Below are positions 49,632 to 60,050 of a stretch of 64,000 nucleotides of DNA, one piece after another (positions within the stretch are counted from its first letter, which is position 1; each line of letters opens with the position of its first letter). This stretch comes from Sinorhizobium kostiense (GTDB taxonomy: Bacteria > Pseudomonadota > Alphaproteobacteria > Rhizobiales > Rhizobiaceae). The position numbers and the translations under genes were made by a program. The stretch is taken from the NCBI RefSeq assembly GCF_017874595.1, contig NZ_JAGILA010000002.1, forward strand, positions 744,001 to 808,000, read 5' to 3'. Under the pieces are notes generated by a model. That model was not told the DNA's origin and made no database searches. It was given only the letters and a program-made list of their open reading frames with translations.

Positions 49632-50777
49632 TCAATCCTTCAGCACGACGCCGGCGTCTTCGGCGAACGAGATCCAGACCTGCTGATCATAACCGAGCGG
49701 ATCCTCAACCGCGCGAACCGCGTTCAGGGACGATGCCTTGACGACCTGGCCGCTCTTGAGCCGGACATGGAATATCGTCATGTCACCAAGATAGCCGATG
49801 TCCCAGATTTCGCCCTCGCCGGCATTGGTCGGTGCGTGGGCGGGTGGCTGGCGGCTGACCCGGATCTTTTCAGGACGGATGGCGACGGCCGCGCTGGTGC
49901 CGTTCGAAAGTTTCTCCGTGGACACCATCCGAATCGGAATGCCGCCGACCGACTCCAGCCGGGCGAAGCCTTCATCCATCGCAGTGATGGTGCCGTCGAA
50001 GAGGTTCACGTCGCCGATGAAATCGGCGACGAAGCGCGAATTCGGCGCCTCGTAGATTTCCGCCGGCGTCGCCACCTGGATGACCTTGCCGTGGCTCATG
50101 ACGGCAATGCGATCTGCCATGGTCATGGCCTCCTCCTGGTCATGGGTGACGACGACGAAGGTGAGGCCGAGTTCCTGCTGCAGGTCCATGAGCTCGAACT
50201 GGGTTTCCTCGCGCAGCTTCTTGTCGAGGGCACCGAGCGGCTCGTCGAGCAACAGCACCTTGGGACGCTTGGCGAGCGAGCGGGCGAGCGCCACGCGCTG
50301 GCGCTGCCCGCCGGAAAGCTGGTGCGGCTTGCGCTTGGCGAACTTCTCGAGCTTGACGAGCTTCAGCATCTGCTGAACGCGTTCGGCTATGTCCGACTTC
50401 GGCATGCCATCCTGCTTCAGGCCGAAGGCGATATTGTTCTCGACCGTCATGTGCGGAAACAACGCATAGGACTGGAACATCATATTGACCGGTCGCCGAT
50501 AGGGCGGGATGCCCGCGAGATTCTGGCCATCGAGGATGATCTCGCCCGAGGTCGGCTGTTCAAAGCCGGCAAGCATGCGCAACAGCGTCGACTTTCCACA
50601 GCCCGAAGCGCCGAGCAAAGCGAAGAATTCCCTTGTGTAGATGTCCAGCGACAGGTCATCGACGGCGGTGAATTCACCGAATTTCTTGGTTACGTTCTTG
50701 ACGGAAATGAATGGTTTGGACGCCGGGTCCCCCCAGGGGGCAAAAGACCGACGGATACTGCCGAGAGACTTCATCAT
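49632..50777 (-). CDS. potG: Putrescine ABC transporter ATPase PotG
   Basis: A 381-aa nucleotide-binding protein. Walker A is GASGCGKSTLLRMLAG, signature LSGGQRQRVALARSL, Walker B VLLLDEPLGALD and switch His in VVTHDQEEAM. The C-terminal 130 residues are the TOBE domain of the polyamine/maltose ATPase group (AVAIRPEKIRVS). It follows a strong hairpin that separates it from potF. Confidence 0.94.
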   Translation of the reverse strand: MMKSLGSIRRSFAPWGDPASKPFISVKNVTKKFGEFTAVDDLSLDIYTREFFALLGASGCGKSTLLRMLAGFEQPTSGEIILDGQNLAGIPPYRRPVNMMFQSYALFPHMTVENNIAFGLKQDGMPKSDIAERVQQMLKLVKLEKFAKRKPHQLSGGQRQRVALARSLAKRPKVLLLDEPLGALDKKLREETQFELMDLQQELGLTFVVVTHDQEEAMTMADRIAVMSHGKVIQVATPAEIYEAPNSRFVADFIGDVNLFDGTITAMDEGFARLESVGGIPIRMVSTEKLSNGTSAAVAIRPEKIRVSRQPPAHAPTNAGEGEIWDIGYLGDMTIFHVRLKSGQVVKASSLNAVRAVEDPLGYDQQVWISFAEDAGVVLKD

Positions 50778-50873
50778 CTATCCCCGATGCCACAGCCGAT
50801 GGGCGCGGCACCGCAACCGACACCCATTCTTCTTGCGGGATAAAACCGTTGCCACGATTTTACCCGCCCCCGC

Positions 50874-50906
50874 AAAAAATTGCCCGGAGCGAGATCCGGG
50901 CAATTT
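50874..50906 (-). terminator. Hairpin with T-run between potF and potG
   Basis: AAATTGCCCGGA and TCCGGGCAATTT form a perfect 12-bp stem with a 6-nt loop, running into TTTTTTGC on the minus strand. It lies 11 bp after the potF stop. Since potGHI follow in the same direction it is probably a partial terminator that lets potF be made in excess. Confidence 0.85.
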
Positions 50907-50916
50907 CCTTCCATGC

Positions 50917-52011
50917 CTATTGGCCGGTAACGATCTTGGTCCAGAGCCGGGTCAGGACCCTCTGCTCCTTTGGATCAAACGGCGTGGTCGTGAACAGTTT
51001 CTGCATGACCTCGTTCGACGGGTAGATGGCGGTGTCCTCGAGCACTTCCTTGTCAAGGAACTGCTGCGAGGCCTTGTTGCCGTTGGCGTAGAACACGTAA
51101 TTCGAAGCTTTGGCGATGACCTCGGGCTTCATCAGATAGTTGATGAAGGCATGCGCTTCCTCGACATGGGGCGCATCGGCGGGAATTGCCAGCATGTCGA
51201 ACCACATCTGCGCCCCTTGCGCGGGGATAGAATAGTCGACCGTCACCCCGGCATTCGCCTCGGCCGCGCGATCGCGCGCCTGGAAGACGTCGCCGGAGAA
51301 GCCGATAGCGAGGCAGATATCGCCGTTTGCCAGGGCATTGATGTATTCGGACGAGTGAAACTTGCGGACATACGGCCGAACCTTCATGAGCAAGTCGGCT
51401 GCCTTGTCGAGATCGGCCTGTTCATGGCTGTCGGGATTGAGCCCCAGATAGGCGAGCGCCGAAGGCATGACGTCGGTCGGAGAGTCGAGGAGGTGTATGC
51501 CGCAGTCCTTAAACTTCGCCGCAAGCTCGGGATTGAAGATCACATCCCAGTTCGGCTTCTCGTCCGTGCCGAGGATTTCCTTCATCTTGTCGACATTATA
51601 GCCGATGCCGGTGGTGCCCCACATGTAGTCGACGGCGTATTGGTTGCCGGGATCGTACTTGGCCGTACGCTCCATGATTACATCCCACATATTGGAGAGG
51701 TTCGGCAGTTTCGACTTGTCGAGCTTCTGGAAAACGCCGGCGGCAATCTGGCGCTGCAGGAAACTGGCCGTCGGCACCACCACGTCGTAGCCGGAGCCGC
51801 CGGCAAGCAGCTTCGTCTCCAGGATTTCGTTGGAATCGAAGACGTCATAGACGACCTTGATGCCAGTCTCCTTGGTGAAGTCCTCGAGAATACTGTCGTC
51901 GATATAATCCGACCAGTTGTAGACGTTGACGACCCGCTCCTGTGCGGATGCAAGCGTCGCCGAGCCGGCAAACAGCGCGGCCGCCAAGGTTGCGACGATG
52001 AGTTTGGACAT
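50917..52011 (-). CDS. potF: Putrescine-binding periplasmic protein PotF
   Basis: A 364-aa receptor of the PotD/PotF family. The signal peptide is MSKLIVATLAAALFAGSATLASAQ. The mature start RVVNVYNWSDYIDDSILEDF, with the Trp-Ser-Asp-Tyr cage, is diagnostic for polyamine receptors, and DVFDSNEILETKLLAGGSGYDVVVPT and WGTTGIGYN follow. GGGGAG precedes the ATG. It heads the operon; the 226-bp upstream gap to the regulator gene holds its promoter, not resolved. Confidence 0.94.
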   Translation of the reverse strand: MSKLIVATLAAALFAGSATLASAQERVVNVYNWSDYIDDSILEDFTKETGIKVVYDVFDSNEILETKLLAGGSGYDVVVPTASFLQRQIAAGVFQKLDKSKLPNLSNMWDVIMERTAKYDPGNQYAVDYMWGTTGIGYNVDKMKEILGTDEKPNWDVIFNPELAAKFKDCGIHLLDSPTDVMPSALAYLGLNPDSHEQADLDKAADLLMKVRPYVRKFHSSEYINALANGDICLAIGFSGDVFQARDRAAEANAGVTVDYSIPAQGAQMWFDMLAIPADAPHVEEAHAFINYLMKPEVIAKASNYVFYANGNKASQQFLDKEVLEDTAIYPSNEVMQKLFTTTPFDPKEQRVLTRLWTKIVTGQ

Positions 52012-52237
52012 GTAACTCCCCTCTTATTGTCGGATCGAGACAAGCCGTGGAACCCGCGCGGTCGTGTCCTGTCCGTTGATCTTGCAACGGCGAAGTTAGG
52101 CATGTTTTCCGATAACCTCAAGCGCTTTCGCGCCCCGCAACTTGGCAAATTCAGGTGCAAATTCAAGTTTCTCAAGCGCAGTGAACACGGGTACTTACAT
52201 GACCGGGTCCGCCCGATCGTTGGGCGGAGCAAGACAG

Positions 52238-53647
52238 CTACTGGAAATCGAAGACGCTCAATCCCGTCGCCATTTCGTCGAGGCCAAGCGGTCGGGTAAC
52301 GGGCGGTTCGGCTCGGGCAAGGCAGCCCTGCCGCTCGCACAGACGGCAAGCCGGGCCTACAGGAACTGCCGGAATGCGGGCAGCGCCGTAGATCGTGTCG
52401 TCGGCAAATGCCGCGTCACAGCCGATCAGCAACGCCGTACGCCTGACCCGCTCCTGAAAACCCGCCTGTGGCCCGTCGATCGTGCGCGCAATCACCAGGA
52501 AAGCACCGCCATCCGGCACTTCCACCCGATCGACAAGAATCTGGCCCGGCACTGCAAAGGCCGCATGGATATTCAGTTTCGGACAGGCGCCGCCGAAGCG
52601 GGCGTGCGGAAAAGCCTGAGCACCCATGCGACGCAGGCGGTTACCGGCGTTGTCGATCTCCATCAGGAAGAACGGGATGCCTGGAGCGCCGGACCGCTGC
52701 AGCATCGTCAAGCGAGTTGCGGCTTGTTCGAACGACACCTGGAAGCGCGCTTTCAGGACGTCGATATCGTATCTCGCGCGCTGGGCCGCGGCGTGAAACG
52801 CTGCATAGGGCATCATCAACGCGTGGGCGGCATAGCGCGCAAGCTCAAAGCGGCCGATGCGCCGGGCCTCGGCGGTGGAGAACCGGAACTGATCGAGCTC
52901 TGCCACGATCGCCTCGTGACCGGCGATCGATGCCACCTCCATGGCGATCTCCCGCGTCTGGTCGAAGGGAGACAGCCGCTCGGAAACGAAAAGGCGCATA
53001 GAGTGACGATCGAAGCGGCGGCGAAGATTCGGCATGACATGCACCGGCAATGCGCGGACGGCAAGGCCGTGCTCCTTCTTCAGCCAGGTCTTCAGCGCAC
53101 TCACAAGATCGTCGCCGGGAGAGAGGCTCGTGTGAAAGGCTTCCATCGCCTCCTCGATCCGCGCGAAATGATGAGGCCGCCCCTCGAAGGCCTCTCGAAC
53201 TTCGTCGATCGGCAGGCGCGTATCGGAGAGCGCCGCCATGTGCCCCTGACCGGCCAGTAGGTCCGCGAGGTCCTTCAGCCGCAATGCCTGCTCGCGATAG
53301 GCGCGATAAAGCTTGACGACACCCCCTGCGACGTTCGGTGCCGCTTCGGTGACCTCGATCAGCTCCTGGTCCCCGGGGAGCTCGGCGGCAAGCAACGGAT
53401 CTGCAAACACCTCCCGCAATTGCGGCAAGCTGCCGCCCGTCTCGCCCTGCAGCTCGTCGAGGTCAACCCTGTAGACCGAAGCCAGCTTCAGCAGCAATTG
53501 CACAGTCAGCGGCCGCTGGTTGCGCTCGATCAGGTTCAGATAGGACGGTGAGATTCCGAGCGCCTCCGCCATGGCAGTCTGCGTCAATTGCAGGCCGTTG
53601 CGGATACGCCTGACGCGGGGGCCGGCGAAAATCTTGTTCTCAGCCAA
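52238..53647 (-). CDS. XRE-family regulator of the ScfR/RamB type
   Basis: A 469-aa regulator. The N-terminal helix-turn-helix is LTQTAMAEALGISPSYLNLIERNQRPLT. A middle IrrE/ImmA-like domain spans about 150-310, with GHEAIVAELD in place of a full HExxH, so it is probably not an active protease. The C-terminal DUF2083 domain contains CPKLNIHAAF and the Cys cluster GPACRLCERQGCLARAEPP, which could bind a metal. RamB and ScfR control glyoxylate and propionate genes. It is divergent from aceA, so it likely regulates isocitrate lyase in response to a CoA ester. Confidence 0.88.
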   Translation of the reverse strand: MAENKIFAGPRVRRIRNGLQLTQTAMAEALGISPSYLNLIERNQRPLTVQLLLKLASVYRVDLDELQGETGGSLPQLREVFADPLLAAELPGDQELIEVTEAAPNVAGGVVKLYRAYREQALRLKDLADLLAGQGHMAALSDTRLPIDEVREAFEGRPHHFARIEEAMEAFHTSLSPGDDLVSALKTWLKKEHGLAVRALPVHVMPNLRRRFDRHSMRLFVSERLSPFDQTREIAMEVASIAGHEAIVAELDQFRFSTAEARRIGRFELARYAAHALMMPYAAFHAAAQRARYDIDVLKARFQVSFEQAATRLTMLQRSGAPGIPFFLMEIDNAGNRLRRMGAQAFPHARFGGACPKLNIHAAFAVPGQILVDRVEVPDGGAFLVIARTIDGPQAGFQERVRRTALLIGCDAAFADDTIYGAARIPAVPVGPACRLCERQGCLARAEPPVTRPLGLDEMATGLSVFDFQ

Positions 53648-53657
53648 TTGTAACTCC

Positions 53658-53705
53658 TTTACAAGCGAGGCTGCATAAGAAGCTTTACATGATTTACAAA
53701 TTTAC
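53658..53705. promoter_or_regulatory. Cluster of TTTAC repeats, likely operator
   Basis: TTTAC occurs at 53658, 53684, 53693 and 53701 (the last three spaced 8-9 bp apart), and its inverse GTAAA at 53792. All lie in the gap between the ScfR-type regulator and aceA. The 8-9 bp spacing is close to one helical turn, as expected for cooperative binding. The repeats may be the regulator's own operator. Confidence 0.45.
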
Positions 53706-53876
53706 TTTAGCGCGTTGTCAAACGCAATACAGGCTAACCCTTTATAGCGGCTCGATTTGATGATTTTCGTAGCCTGATGCCGCAGCGCAATGTAAAAAAT
53801 GTCACATGACCTTACCGCGGATTGGCTGCGTAAGACGAAAGTCGAAGATCTATCGAATTTTTGCGAGGAGACGTTG

Positions 53877-55166
<1,290 letters not shown>

Positions 55167-55283
55167 GAAAGACGCGAGGTGCGCGGCATCCCTGCCCCGT
55201 CACGCACCCTGCGGCAAACCTCGAACCCCGGAAGCGGGAGAATACCAACCCGCTCCGGCTCTAACCCTTAAAGGAGCACTCCC

Positions 55284-55523
55284 ATGACAGTTCAGACACG
55301 CGTCAAGGAACGGGCCGAGGAACAATCGTCGGCCATGACACCGGAACAGCAGGCGGCAATCCGCATGGTCGCCAACGACCTGCACAGACTCAACCAGTCA
55401 GTCATGAAGGCAGTCGATGCCGGCGTTTCCGTCGAACTCGTACGCTCGGCGCGTCACCATGGCGGTGAAGGCAATTGGGGCGACCTGCTGATCCCCGTCA
55501 TCGTCACCCAGGGGCGGAAATGA
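55284..55523 (+). CDS. Small hypothetical protein downstream of aceA
   Basis: A 79-aa soluble protein starting MTVQTRVKERAEEQSSAMTP, helical in its first half and ending in a beta-like LLIPVIVTQGRK. AAAGGAG precedes the ATG. The SVELVRSARHHGGEGNWGDLL segment is distinctive, but I do not recognise a family. It follows aceA by 117 bp with no terminator between, so co-transcription is possible. Its stop overlaps the next small gene. Confidence 0.7.
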   Translation: MTVQTRVKERAEEQSSAMTPEQQAAIRMVANDLHRLNQSVMKAVDAGVSVELVRSARHHGGEGNWGDLLIPVIVTQGRK

Positions 55524-55639
55524 TGATAGCGCTCGCCTTGCTTGCAACCGCGCTCATCCTCTGCACCGCGAGCTGGTCAGAACCCCTGCTCGCGAGGACG
55601 CAGGCCCTTGCGGTTCGGTCGCGGCGGAGCGACGGATAA
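55520..55639 (+). CDS. 39-aa membrane peptide coupled to the upstream small gene
   Basis: The translation runs MMIALALLATALILCTASWS, then EPLLARTQALAVRSRRSDG and a stop. It has one hydrophobic helix and a basic tail. Its ATG overlaps the upstream stop (ATGA), the usual sign of translational coupling. No family recognised. The short length makes it uncertain. Confidence 0.5.
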   Translation: MMIALALLATALILCTASWSEPLLARTQALAVRSRRSDG

Positions 55640-55649
55640 AGGCCGAGAC

Positions 55650-55690
55650 GCCCTCCGAGAGGGCAGCAAGCGGCCGGCGACAGCCGGCCG
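55650..55690 (+). terminator. Double hairpin after the small genes
   Basis: GCCCTC-CGA-GAGGGC (55650-55664) is followed by CGGCCGGC-GACA-GCCGGCCG (55671-55690) and then ATTTGC. Both stems are perfect, but the T-run is weak. It lies between the small genes and the convergent LysR gene and could act in both directions. Confidence 0.5.
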
Positions 55691-55699
55691 ATTTGCGCG

Positions 55700-56575
55700 T
55701 TAGATGGCGTTCCGCCGCGGCCGCTTTCCGGCGAAGAGGTCCACATGGCTGCGAAACAGCCGCGTCATCCGGTCGACGACGGTGCGAATATCCCGCCTGT
55801 GGCGGTCCTCGTTGTTCATCACGATCCATTGACGGTGTCTGAGGCCGTCGATCTCCTCGCCCGCACGTTCGAGCTGCGGATCGAGATCACCGACGAAGCA
55901 GGGCAACACGGCCTTGCCAGCGCCCGCCCTCGCAAGGTCGAGCAGCGAGCGTGGGCGCGTGACCGTCGCTACGATCCTTGCGGACGCCTTATCGTGCGGC
56001 CAGCGCAAGTAGGCCGAGCGTGCTTCGTCTTCGCTGACGGCCACCCATCGCTCCGTTCCGCCGGCCGCGTTCTTTTGGCGATAGGCGGCATAGGCGACTT
56101 CGCCGATCAGCCGCGAAGCGAGATAGGTCTCCTCCGGCTCGAAAGCGCGAATGCCGATGTCGCTCTCGCGATAGGCAAGACTTGCCCGCGCCTCACCGAT
56201 CGAAAGTGAAATGCCGAAGGAGTCGCGCTCGGTACAAATCGCCGGAAAGTTTTCGGCAATCAGCCACGATCCCCATGTGCCTGCCGCGATGCGGACGATC
56301 GTGTTCCCCTCGCTCTCCTGCTGCCAGCTCTCCACCTTGCGAGCGGCCGCTTCCATCTCCTGCAATTGCTCAAACAGCAAACGGCCGTCGGCGGTCAGGG
56401 CATATCCGGTCTGGCTGCGAATAAAGAGCGCGCGGCCGGTGTGCTCTTCGAGCTCCAGCATGCGTCGCCCGATGGTCGCCGGGCTGAGACCCGTGGCCTG
56501 TGCGGCGCCCGTAAGCCCTCCGCCGCGCGCCACGGTCATGAAACAGCGGTAGATGTCCCAATCGATGTTTTTCAT
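55700..56575 (-). CDS. LysR-family regulator
   Basis: A 291-aa LysR-type regulator. The helix-turn-helix is in MKNIDWDIYRCFMTVARGGGLTGAAQATGLSPATIGRRMLELEEHTG. The remainder is the two-lobed effector domain. The start at 56575 gives the standard N-terminus; the longer frame adds unrelated residues. A small gene at 56678 may be divergent from it. No target can be named from context. Confidence 0.88.
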   Translation of the reverse strand: MKNIDWDIYRCFMTVARGGGLTGAAQATGLSPATIGRRMLELEEHTGRALFIRSQTGYALTADGRLLFEQLQEMEAAARKVESWQQESEGNTIVRIAAGTWGSWLIAENFPAICTERDSFGISLSIGEARASLAYRESDIGIRAFEPEETYLASRLIGEVAYAAYRQKNAAGGTERWVAVSEDEARSAYLRWPHDKASARIVATVTRPRSLLDLARAGAGKAVLPCFVGDLDPQLERAGEEIDGLRHRQWIVMNNEDRHRRDIRTVVDRMTRLFRSHVDLFAGKRPRRNAI

Positions 56576-56677
56576 GAGTGAAAAACATATGACGAAATCG
56601 AGTGTATGTAAAACAGGTTGAGATGCATAAAAAAAGGGATGCCAAGACAAGAACAAGCATGACAAGGAGCATCACCA

Positions 56678-56863
56678 ATGGACATGATGGCAATGGCTCT
56701 CCTGTTCGACATGGCATCGAGAAATCGACGCCCAGGCGACGCGTTCAACGTCCGATCGCCTGCTCGCGAAACGACCTTCGCGGAACGCTTGTTTCCTGCA
56801 CTGCTCCGCGGACGGAAGCAGCTGGAGATTGACCGCGACTGCACGCGCGGCGAGATGCCGTAG
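56678..56863 (+). CDS. Possible small protein divergent from the LysR gene
   Basis: A 61-codon frame starting MDMMAMALLFDMASRNRRPG, with AAGGAG nine bases upstream. The N-terminus is Met-rich and hydrophobic, the rest basic and polar. No family is recognised, and its tail converges on the chemoreceptor gene. Called on the ribosome site and position only. Confidence 0.4.
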   Translation: MDMMAMALLFDMASRNRRPGDAFNVRSPARETTFAERLFPALLRGRKQLEIDRDCTRGEMP

Positions 56864-56926
56864 AAACCATTGGCGCCGCGCATCTCGGATGCGCGGCGGC
56901 CGATCGTGCACAATGGTGCCCCTGGT

Positions 56927-59452
56927 CTAGGCGGCGCGGTAAACGTCACCCAGGGCAGCGTCCGGCTCCAGGCGGAACTGCTCGACGAGCATCATTAGAG
57001 TGTCCGCCTGGTTGGCCAATGCCCGGCTTGTCGCCGTCGCTTCCTCCACCATCGAGGCGTTCTGCTGGGTCATCTGGTCCATCTGGTTCACGGAGCCGTT
57101 GACCTCGTGGAGTGCGGTTGCCTGATCTCGGCTGGCGGTGGCGATCATCTCGACGTGCCTGCTGACGGCGACGATATCGGCGCTGATCGAGGCAAGCACG
57201 GCGCCCGTCTCCTTGACGAGCAGCGACCCGGAATTGACCTCCTCGGTCGATTTGTTGATGAGGTCCTTGATTTCGTGGGCCGCCTCGGCGGAACGCTGCG
57301 CCAATTCGCGGACCTCCTGCGCGACGACGGCAAAGCCCTTGCCGGCCTCACCGGCACGCGCCGCCTCGATTCCGGCATTGAGTGCCAGGAGGTTCGTCTG
57401 GAAGGCGATGTCGTCGATCACCTCGATGATCTGCTCGATCCGGCGCGAGGCTTCCTCGATCCGGCCCATCGCCGCAATGGCGTTGGAGACAACCGTCGCC
57501 GAACTGTCGGCGCTCTTCTTGGTCTGCGAGACGGCCTGGTTTGCTTCGTGTGCGCGTTCGGCGGAGGAGCGTACCGTGGCGGTGATCTGATCGACGGCCG
57601 CGGCCGTCTGCTCGAGAGAGGCGGCCTGTGCCTCGGTGCGCTTTGACAGGGCGTCGGCCGAATGATGCATGTCGGCTCCGTTCTGCTGGATCGCCTGGGC
57701 ATTCGAGCGGATCTGCGCCAATGTGTCCTGGAGACGGATGAGAGATCCGTTGAAATCGAGCCGCAGCTGCTCGAGCCGGCCCTGGAAAGGCACATTGATC
57801 TGCCGCGACAAATCACCTTGCGCCAGGCGCCCGAGTCCGGCGGCAAGCTCGTTGACCGCCAGATCGATCTGCCGATCGAGCTCGCGCTTTTCCGCATCGT
57901 TGCGGCTGCGCTCCGCCTCGGCGCGAGCGCGCTCTTCGGCGCTCTCAGCCTCGATGCGCACCTTGGAAAGCGCATTTTCCTTGAAAACGCCAAGGGCCCG
58001 AGCCATGTCGCCGATCTCGTCGCGCCGGCCGTCGCCGTCGATGGCGGTGTCGAGCATGCCGTCGGCGAGGCGGCGCATGGCCGCAGTGATCTGACCTATC
58101 GGCCGCTTCAGGGTCAGCGTCAGGGCAATGCCGGCGAGAAGCGCAATCACTACGCCAATAACGGTAGCGGCGACGGAAATCTGGTTTGCGTCCTCGCGTT
58201 CCGTGCCGGCGGCGACCTTCTGCTGCTCGGCAAAGCCGGTCAGGTCGTTCCAGATTTCATTGATCGCGGCGCCGGCGGCGTTGAACTCGGACCTCCGCTT
58301 TTCGGTGATCTCGACGAGGGACACGCCGTCCTTCTTCATGGCGTTGATGACAGGTATGATCGCGTCGGCCAAAGCTTCGAACGAACTCGCGTTCTTTACG
58401 ATGCCACGCAAGGTTGTCACGTTGGACTGAACGGCGAGGAACTTGTCCAGGAGCTTCTGACGGTTCTCCTCGGTCGTGCTGCCGAGGAATGCGGCCGCTG
58501 AGATCTGGACATCGGTAAGCGATACGGACAGCCGGCGCATTGCCGTCAAAACCGCTTCGGTGCTGGCGATCTTGCCGTCGAGTGTGCTGAAGATCTGCGT
58601 GGCCTCCCGCATCTTTCCCACGGCAGCGGCTTCGAGGCGGAAGCTGGCGTTGCGGAACCGGTCGACGAATTTCGAGAGCCCTACAAGCGTTTCAGACCCG
58701 GCGGGGGCCCTGATGATGGCGCCGATTGCACCCGAGGCCGAGTTGACCGTCTCCGAAAGCGCCTTCTCCTCTTTCGGTAGCAGAGCGAAAATGTCGCGCT
58801 GCGTGCGGCCGAGGATCGGGAACAGTTCCTGAGCGACCTTTATCTTTTCCTCGGCGGTAGCCGCGCTGCTCACCTTCGTCGCGAACTCGTTATAGAAGCG
58901 GCTGGCGCGCAAGAGCTTTTCGGCATTACGCAACATCGTCTTTGCCGCATTCTCGTCCTTGCGCACCGCGTATTGCAGATCGTTGGTCTGTCCGCTGATC
59001 TTTGCCTGCTCGACAGCCAGCTTTTCCAGATTTGCCTTGCTTGCCCGGTACAACCGCTGTTCATTCTCGTGCAAGGTCCAAAGGCCGTCGATACGGTTCT
59101 CAATCTCACTTGTCGCGGCTATCGCTCCAGCGAGTTCCGTTTCTCCGCTGGCGCCGGCGACCTGAGCCGCCGTCGCGGCGAGAACGCCCTTTTGCGCCGC
59201 GATCGTGTCCTCGACGGCCTTGCGACTTTCCTCGGTGGTCTCGTGCAGGAAATGGTTCATTCCCGCATAGACGTCCTTGAAGCCGCTCAGCGTCTGCAGG
59301 ACGCTGTTGGAAATCTCCATACGCCCCTGCAGCAGCCCCGAAGCGTAGAGGCCGGTGAGACCAACAGCCGAGATGCTGACGACGAAGGGCAGGATGAACA
59401 ACAGAACCTTCGTCTGAATCTTGAAGCGAGCAAGAATCCTGTCAATGAGCAT
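56927..59452 (-). CDS. Methyl-accepting chemotaxis protein
   Basis: An 841-aa chemoreceptor. Membrane helices lie near residues 14-37 and 435-458. The periplasmic sensor between them is about 390 residues and all-helical, twice the size of a four-helix bundle, which suggests an HBM-like double bundle. A HAMP domain ([17 protein letters not shown]) follows. The signalling tip is [51 protein letters not shown], near residue 690. No CheR-docking pentapeptide is present at the end (DVYRAA). The ligand is unknown. Confidence 0.93.
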   Translation of the reverse strand: MLIDRILARFKIQTKVLLFILPFVVSISAVGLTGLYASGLLQGRMEISNSVLQTLSGFKDVYAGMNHFLHETTEESRKAVEDTIAAQKGVLAATAAQVAGASGETELAGAIAATSEIENRIDGLWTLHENEQRLYRASKANLEKLAVEQAKISGQTNDLQYAVRKDENAAKTMLRNAEKLLRASRFYNEFATKVSSAATAEEKIKVAQELFPILGRTQRDIFALLPKEEKALSETVNSASGAIGAIIRAPAGSETLVGLSKFVDRFRNASFRLEAAAVGKMREATQIFSTLDGKIASTEAVLTAMRRLSVSLTDVQISAAAFLGSTTEENRQKLLDKFLAVQSNVTTLRGIVKNASSFEALADAIIPVINAMKKDGVSLVEITEKRRSEFNAAGAAINEIWNDLTGFAEQQKVAAGTEREDANQISVAATVIGVVIALLAGIALTLTLKRPIGQITAAMRRLADGMLDTAIDGDGRRDEIGDMARALGVFKENALSKVRIEAESAEERARAEAERSRNDAEKRELDRQIDLAVNELAAGLGRLAQGDLSRQINVPFQGRLEQLRLDFNGSLIRLQDTLAQIRSNAQAIQQNGADMHHSADALSKRTEAQAASLEQTAAAVDQITATVRSSAERAHEANQAVSQTKKSADSSATVVSNAIAAMGRIEEASRRIEQIIEVIDDIAFQTNLLALNAGIEAARAGEAGKGFAVVAQEVRELAQRSAEAAHEIKDLINKSTEEVNSGSLLVKETGAVLASISADIVAVSRHVEMIATASRDQATALHEVNGSVNQMDQMTQQNASMVEEATATSRALANQADTLMMLVEQFRLEPDAALGDVYRAA

Positions 59453-59771
59453 GGGAAACCCTTTGGCTCAGCGCGTTTCGCCTCCTCCAGTGGCTCAAGC
59501 TCCGTTCCGTCGACCGAGACGTGATCAGGGACAGATGCGCAGGTGCCACGCGACGCGTAAACAGGCTGATTTTCGGAAAGTCATGCGGCGCGCGCCGCCA
59601 GTCCACCTGCAATCATTGCGGGACCCGCGCCACTATCGCAGCGAGGGCCTTGCGGACTCACATCCCGGCCATCTTCAGGCGGAACGATTAAAATTCTTAT
59701 AAGCAGTCCACGAAGGCGACGGATGAACGCCGACGACTCGTCGGACTGGCCCATGCGACCGACCATCCGAC
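59453..59771. other. Gene-free stretch upstream of the chemoreceptor
   Basis: Neither strand holds a supported gene. The part next to 59452 must contain the chemoreceptor promoter, but no clear element was found. The remainder is ordinary GC-rich sequence. Confidence 0.4.
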
Positions 59772-59912
59772 TCAGAAGGCGCGGAAGACGGCGACGGCTG
59801 CGATCGTGAAAAGTGCGAGAACAGCGGCAAAGGCGATGAGTTCCGCCTGCGAGCGGCGTTCCTCGACACGGGCGATCGTAATGGCGCGGGGCCGGCGGCG
59901 TTGCATGTTCAT
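59772..59912 (-). CDS. 46-aa single-helix membrane protein
   Basis: Starts MNMQRRRPRAITIARVEERR and ends with one membrane helix (LIAFAAVLALFTIAAVAVFRAF). The basic N-terminus should stay in the cytoplasm. The ATG at 59912 has AAGGA nine bases upstream. A longer frame to 60029 exists but lacks support. Function unknown. Confidence 0.5.
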   Translation of the reverse strand: MNMQRRRPRAITIARVEERRSQAELIAFAAVLALFTIAAVAVFRAF

Positions 59913-60050
59913 GGCATCCAGTCCTTGACTTGCATGGCGGCAGGCCCAGCCTGCCAGCGACCCGTCTGAGAAGACGTGCCGCGCTATCCGAGGTTCAGCC
60001 ATTTCCCTTAAGAATGGCTGAAGATGCAAATCACCAATCTTGCCGGCCCG

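Noticed and set aside
49035..52299. Plus-strand frames of 602 and 552 codons antisense to potFGH
   Set aside because: Composition (His/Arg/Asp/Gly-rich) is that of antisense shadows; the pot genes explain the region.
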